DNA of 8,339 bases from assembly GCA_007135505.1 (NCBI GenBank), contig SLIS01000090.1, forward strand, positions 1 through 8,339, given 5' to 3'. This document shows positions 5,795 to 8,339 of this stretch, piece by piece (position 1 is the stretch's first letter; each line of letters begins with the position of its first letter). The DNA comes from Halovivax sp. (GTDB lineage Archaea > Halobacteriota > Halobacteria > Halobacteriales > Natrialbaceae). The notes below the pieces were generated by a model. It was not told the origin of the DNA and did not search any database. It was given only the letters and a program-made list of their open reading frames with translations. A program made the position numbers and the translations under genes.

Positions 5795-7435
5795 ATGAGC
5801 GTCGTCGTCTTCGCGTTCGAGGGACTCGACGAAGCGTCTCTTGAGCGGTTTGCACCCGACGTTCCGACGATCACCGACCTTCGTGAACGTGGGGTCTCGG
5901 GAACGCTCGAGCCGACGATACCGGCGACGTCCGCCAGCGTGTGGGCCTCGCTGGTCACTGGAACCGATCCGAGCTATCACGGGGTGTTCGACGAGACGAC
6001 TCCTGCTGGATATCCCGGTACCGGCCGTCCCGTCTCCACTATCGACGTTCGTCGACCCACGCTGTGGGACTATCTGACCGGCGAGGGCGCCAAAACGATC
6101 GTCTGTGGGTTGCCGTTGACCGATCCTCCCGGGCCGATGAACGGCGTCGTCGTCCCGGGACGAACGGCCGGAAATTCGAGCGAGGTCGCGCTGCCGGTTG
6201 CCGATCCGTCGGCCGACGGGTCGCTTCCAGCTTTCCAGCAGTCGAGACGGGGAACGATACCGAAAGCCGCCGACACCGGCTTGCCTGTGGGCTGTCCGTG
6301 GACGGTTGCCGACCTCGAGTGTTCGGGGGAACTCCCGTCGCTCATCGACGCCAGACGGCGTTTGAGCGTCGACCTCCTCGATGCGGAACCGTGGGAACTG
6401 GCACTCGTCCACGTGCCCATGACCGATCCATCGGGAACGATGCCCGACGGAACGACCGAGATGAACCGAGCGAATTACCGCGCAGCCGACCGCCTCGTCA
6501 CGGCCGTCCTCGAGACCGTCCCGGACGAGACCACGGTCGTCGGCTGTTCGCCGATGGGTGCGCCCCGTCCGGTCGAGTACCGCGTTCATGTCAACGAACT
6601 ACTCGCAGCGAACGGGCTGCTCGAGCGCGAGCCGAAACCCGGGTCGGGGACTGGAGATGGACTGATGCCGTCGGTCGATGCACTCCTCGCGACTGCTTCG
6701 AGTGTGTTTGATCGAACCTCGAGTGTGTTCGGTCGAGCCTCGAGTGTGCTTGATCGAACCTCGAGTGTGTTCAGTCGGGGTTCGCCGCACGACGACCCGA
6801 ACGACGTGGACTGGACCTCAGCGTATCGGTGGCCCCGTTCCCGGGCGTTTTGTCCGAGTGCGACCGGCGCTGGCGTTCGCCTCAACGTCGCCGGCCGCGA
6901 ACGGTACGGCCGGGTCGTCAACTCCGCGTACGAGGAGACGAGAGCGACCGTTCTCGAGGTCTTGCACGAGTGTCGTGACCCGGACGGCAACCCGGCGTTC
7001 GAGTTCGTCTGTAACCGCGAACACCTGTACGACGGCCCGTTCGTCCGAGAAGCCCCGGACGTAATCTGTTCGACGGCCGGAACGGCGTGTACGCTTGCTC
7101 CGGAACCCGGACGACGGTCGTGTACGTCAGCGTCGGGTGCCACCCAGCTCGGCCCGGGAACGTTCTTCGCGGCCGGGCCATCGATTCGAGAGAATGGCCA
7201 CACCGAAGAGAACGCCCCGCTGACCGCTGCCGACATCGCGCCGCTGGTGATGGCTGCACTCGGCCGTCCCGTTCCGACGTTGATGACGGGCTCGGTTCCC
7301 GAAGCGCTGGTTCGTGGCGCCGTCGGCTACGGCACGTACACCACCGTCGCCCACGGGACGGTGCTGACCGATCCCACGTTCGACGATGCGCTGCTCGGTG
7401 ATCACCTCGAGGAGTTCGACTACCGAACCGACTGA
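5795..7435 (+). CDS. AlkP-superfamily (type I phosphodiesterase-like) protein, probably inactive
   Basis: A 546-residue protein with the layout of archaeal alkaline-phosphatase-superfamily proteins: F-A-F-E-G-L-D (6-12), T-I-P-A-T-S-A-S-V-W (41-50), T-G-T-D-P-S-Y-H-G-V-F-D (55-66), V-N-E-L-L (266-270), V-D-W-T-S-A-Y near 338, and D-I-A-P-L-V-M-A-A-L-G-R-P-V-P near 480. The usual metal ligands are largely replaced: E9 for the first Asp, T215 for the His of the D-x3-H motif (D211 kept), C251/S252 for the Asp-His of S-D-H-G, and Q451 for the late His. A linker at 302-329 holds four heptapeptide repeats. No signal peptide or membrane helix is visible. I chose the ATG at 5795 because the domain begins there. 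An in-frame GTG at 5690 would add 35 residues with coding-like base use. The 3' end overlaps the next, convergent gene by 16 bp. Function unknown. Confidence 0.82.
   Translation: MSVVVFAFEGLDEASLERFAPDVPTITDLRERGVSGTLEPTIPATSASVWASLVTGTDPSYHGVFDETTPAGYPGTGRPVSTIDVRRPTLWDYLTGEGAKTIVCGLPLTDPPGPMNGVVVPGRTAGNSSEVALPVADPSADGSLPAFQQSRRGTIPKAADTGLPVGCPWTVADLECSGELPSLIDARRRLSVDLLDAEPWELALVHVPMTDPSGTMPDGTTEMNRANYRAADRLVTAVLETVPDETTVVGCSPMGAPRPVEYRVHVNELLAANGLLEREPKPGSGTGDGLMPSVDALLATASSVFDRTSSVFGRASSVLDRTSSVFSRGSPHDDPNDVDWTSAYRWPRSRAFCPSATGAGVRLNVAGRERYGRVVNSAYEETRATVLEVLHECRDPDGNPAFEFVCNREHLYDGPFVREAPDVICSTAGTACTLAPEPGRRSCTSASGATQLGPGTFFAAGPSIRENGHTEENAPLTAADIAPLVMAALGRPVPTLMTGSVPEALVRGAVGYGTYTTVAHGTVLTDPTFDDALLGDHLEEFDYRTD
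6698..6781 (+). repeat. four tandem 21-bp repeats inside the AlkP-like gene
   Basis: Four in-frame 21-bp units begin at 6698, 6719, 6740 and 6761. Each starts TCGAGTGTG and encodes a heptapeptide: SSVFDRT, SSVFGRA, SSVLDRT, SSVFSRG. Units 1 and 3 are nearly identical; unit 4 is the most diverged at its end. The array falls in the linker between the two halves of the AlkP-like fold, where family members vary in length. Confidence 0.9.
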
Positions 7436-8163
7436 AACGCCTCGAGCGCGTCGTCGGTCACCCCCTCACGCGAGAGCAACGTGAGCAGGTCGTCCGACCG
7501 AATGACGGTATCGCCCCGCGGCGTCAACACCGCATCGTCGCGTTCGATCGCGATCACGAGGACGTCGTCAGCCAGCACACCCTCCCGGCCGGCGTGCTCG
7601 AGGGAGAGCCCGGTGATCGGCGCCCCATCGTCGACAGTCACCTCGATGATCTCCGCGCCGCCGGTGAGGCTGATGTAATCGGAGAGCGGTTTCGGCGTCT
7701 CGTCGTCCGGGCCGAACGGGCGGTACGCCTGGAAGTGTTCGGTCTGCAGCAGGTCTTCGTCCTCGATGTCGATTCCGAGGGTGGCGATCTCGCGGGCGAT
7801 CCGTCGAAGATCCTGTGTATCTGTGCCGACGGCGAGCACGTGGAGGTTGCGCCGGCCGGTCATCAACTCGCGGACGTTGATAACGCCGGGAATCAGCCGA
7901 ACCTGGTGAGCGAGTCGCTCGCGATCTTCGACCGGTGCGTTACAGAGGTAGAGGTTGCGCAGTCGACCGTCGCCACGCTCGAAGTCGACGACGGCGTGAT
8001 AGCCCTCGATCACGCCAGCGTCCTCGAGCTGGCCGATGCGGTTGCGAATCGTCGCCGGCGAGACGCCGACCTCGTCGGCGATCATCGGGGCCGACGTCGA
8101 GCGCGCGTCCTCCATCAGGGCGTGGATGATGCGCTTGTTGACTTCGTCGAGGCGGATGTCCAT
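7420..8163 (-). CDS. AsnC/Lrp-type HTH regulator with C-terminal TrkA-C domain
   Basis: This is a 247-residue, three-part protein. An AsnC-type winged helix covers about residues 3-55: L-D-E-V-N-K-R-I-I-H-A-L, then the helix-turn-helix I-A-D-E-V-G-V-S-P-A-T-I-R-N-R-I (28-43). A middle RAM-like region spans about 65-145 (V-R-L-I-P-G-V-I-N-V-R-E-L-M-T-G-R-R-N). A TrkA-C/RCK-C domain lies at about 167-232 (I-I-E-V-T-V-D-D-G-A-P-I-T-G-L-S-L). This architecture is common in haloarchaea; such proteins are DNA-binding regulators thought to sense small ligands through the C-terminal domain. The ATG at 8163 lies 12 bp after the stop of an upstream gene on the same strand, suggesting co-transcription, and the 3' end overlaps the AlkP-like gene by 16 bp. 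The regulated genes and ligand cannot be read from the sequence. Confidence 0.93.
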   Translation of the reverse strand: MDIRLDEVNKRIIHALMEDARSTSAPMIADEVGVSPATIRNRIGQLEDAGVIEGYHAVVDFERGDGRLRNLYLCNAPVEDRERLAHQVRLIPGVINVRELMTGRRNLHVLAVGTDTQDLRRIAREIATLGIDIEDEDLLQTEHFQAYRPFGPDDETPKPLSDYISLTGGAEIIEVTVDDGAPITGLSLEHAGREGVLADDVLVIAIERDDAVLTPRGDTVIRSDDLLTLLSREGVTDDALEAFQSVR

Positions 8164-8175
8164 GCGGGTGCCTTC

Positions 8176-8339
8176 TCAGAGCGTGTACTCGAGCGTTTCG
8201 CTCGCCGATCGATCGGAGGGGTTCGATTCAGAGGAATTATCGGAGGAGTTCATCGTTTTCCCGACAACGAACCGAGTCACAGCGTCGAAGACCGAGTTTC
8301 GAAACCTCCGGGTGGCTCCGACACTCCCCATCAGTCGAC
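8176..8339 (-). CDS. C-terminal end of an unidentified protein (N-terminus outside window)
   Basis: On the minus strand a frame is open from the window edge to a TGA at 8176-8178, giving about 53 residues. The first part is basic and amphipathic (MGSVGATRRFRNSVFDAV, then TRFVVGKTM); the last 24 residues are Ser/Asp/Glu/Asn-rich and end ETLEYTL, like the acidic tails of haloarchaeal proteins. Third-position GC is moderately high, which suggests real coding. It is 12 bp upstream of the HTH/TrkA-C regulator on the same strand, so they may form an operon. An ATG near 8329-8331 means a complete 51-residue protein is also conceivable. I do not recognise the family. Confidence 0.5.
   Translation of the reverse strand, partial: RLMGSVGATRRFRNSVFDAVTRFVVGKTMNSSDNSSESNPSDRSASETLEYTL

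Noticed and set aside
5591..6589. 332-codon minus-strand frame opposite the AlkP-like gene
   Set aside because: Arg-rich antisense frame without recognisable domains; the plus-strand frame carries the family's landmarks.
6698..6781. Tandem repeat considered as a CRISPR array or intergenic iteron set
   Set aside because: Units are 21 bp, contiguous without spacers, in frame, and encode a heptapeptide inside a long gene.
1..8339. tRNA, rRNA, insertion-sequence or attachment-site signatures
   Set aside because: No cloverleaf with a GGTTCRAATCC-type T-arm, no rRNA blocks, no transposase motifs and no paired terminal inverted repeats with target duplications were seen by eye; a covariance-model search was not possible here.

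Overview
The window looks like a haloarchaeal chromosome segment, probably from a Natrialba/Natrinema/Haloterrigena-type euryarchaeon. This is inferred from the high GC content, the abundance of CTCGAG and CGA-rich words, strongly acidic proteins, and haloarchaea-typical families: DUF7344 winged-helix membrane proteins, an AsnC-type HTH fused to a TrkA-C domain, and an archaeal AlkP-like protein.

Layout, left to right. (1) Positions 1-984 hold two DUF7344 paralogues arranged tail to tail; the first is cut by the window edge. (2) Positions 985-1390 are a roughly 400-bp control region between the second DUF7344 gene and the sugar operon. It contains GGGTA/TACCC inverted repeats and a possible 22-codon leader ORF. 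(3) Positions 1391-5548 are a tight plus-strand operon of four genes with ATGA overlaps at every junction: hexapeptide-repeat N-acetyltransferase, DegT/DnrJ-type sugar aminotransferase, Gfo/Idh/MocA sugar 3-dehydrogenase, and UDP-N-acetylhexosamine 6-dehydrogenase. Together these correspond to the four activities (WbpD, WbpE, WbpB, WbpA types) that turn UDP-GlcNAc into a UDP-2,3-diacetamido-2,3-dideoxy-hexuronic acid. The likely use is N-glycans or surface and exopolysaccharide. No epimerase, glycosyltransferase or flippase lies in the window. (4) Positions 5549-5794 are a spacer with hairpins, including a 22-bp near-perfect palindrome. (5) Positions 5795-7435 encode an AlkP-superfamily (type I phosphodiesterase-like) protein whose metal-binding residues appear largely replaced and which carries a four-copy heptapeptide repeat. 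(6) Positions 7420-8163 (minus) encode an AsnC/Lrp-type HTH regulator with a TrkA-C domain, overlapping the previous gene tail to tail by 16 bp. (7) The C-terminal end of another minus-strand gene occupies 8176-8339.

The operon supplies an activated diacetamido-uronic sugar. The flanking DUF7344 proteins and the degenerate AlkP protein may be regulators or accessory factors of the same surface-glycan locus, but that link rests only on position. The strongest unexplained item is the apparently metal-less AlkP protein with its internal tandem repeat.
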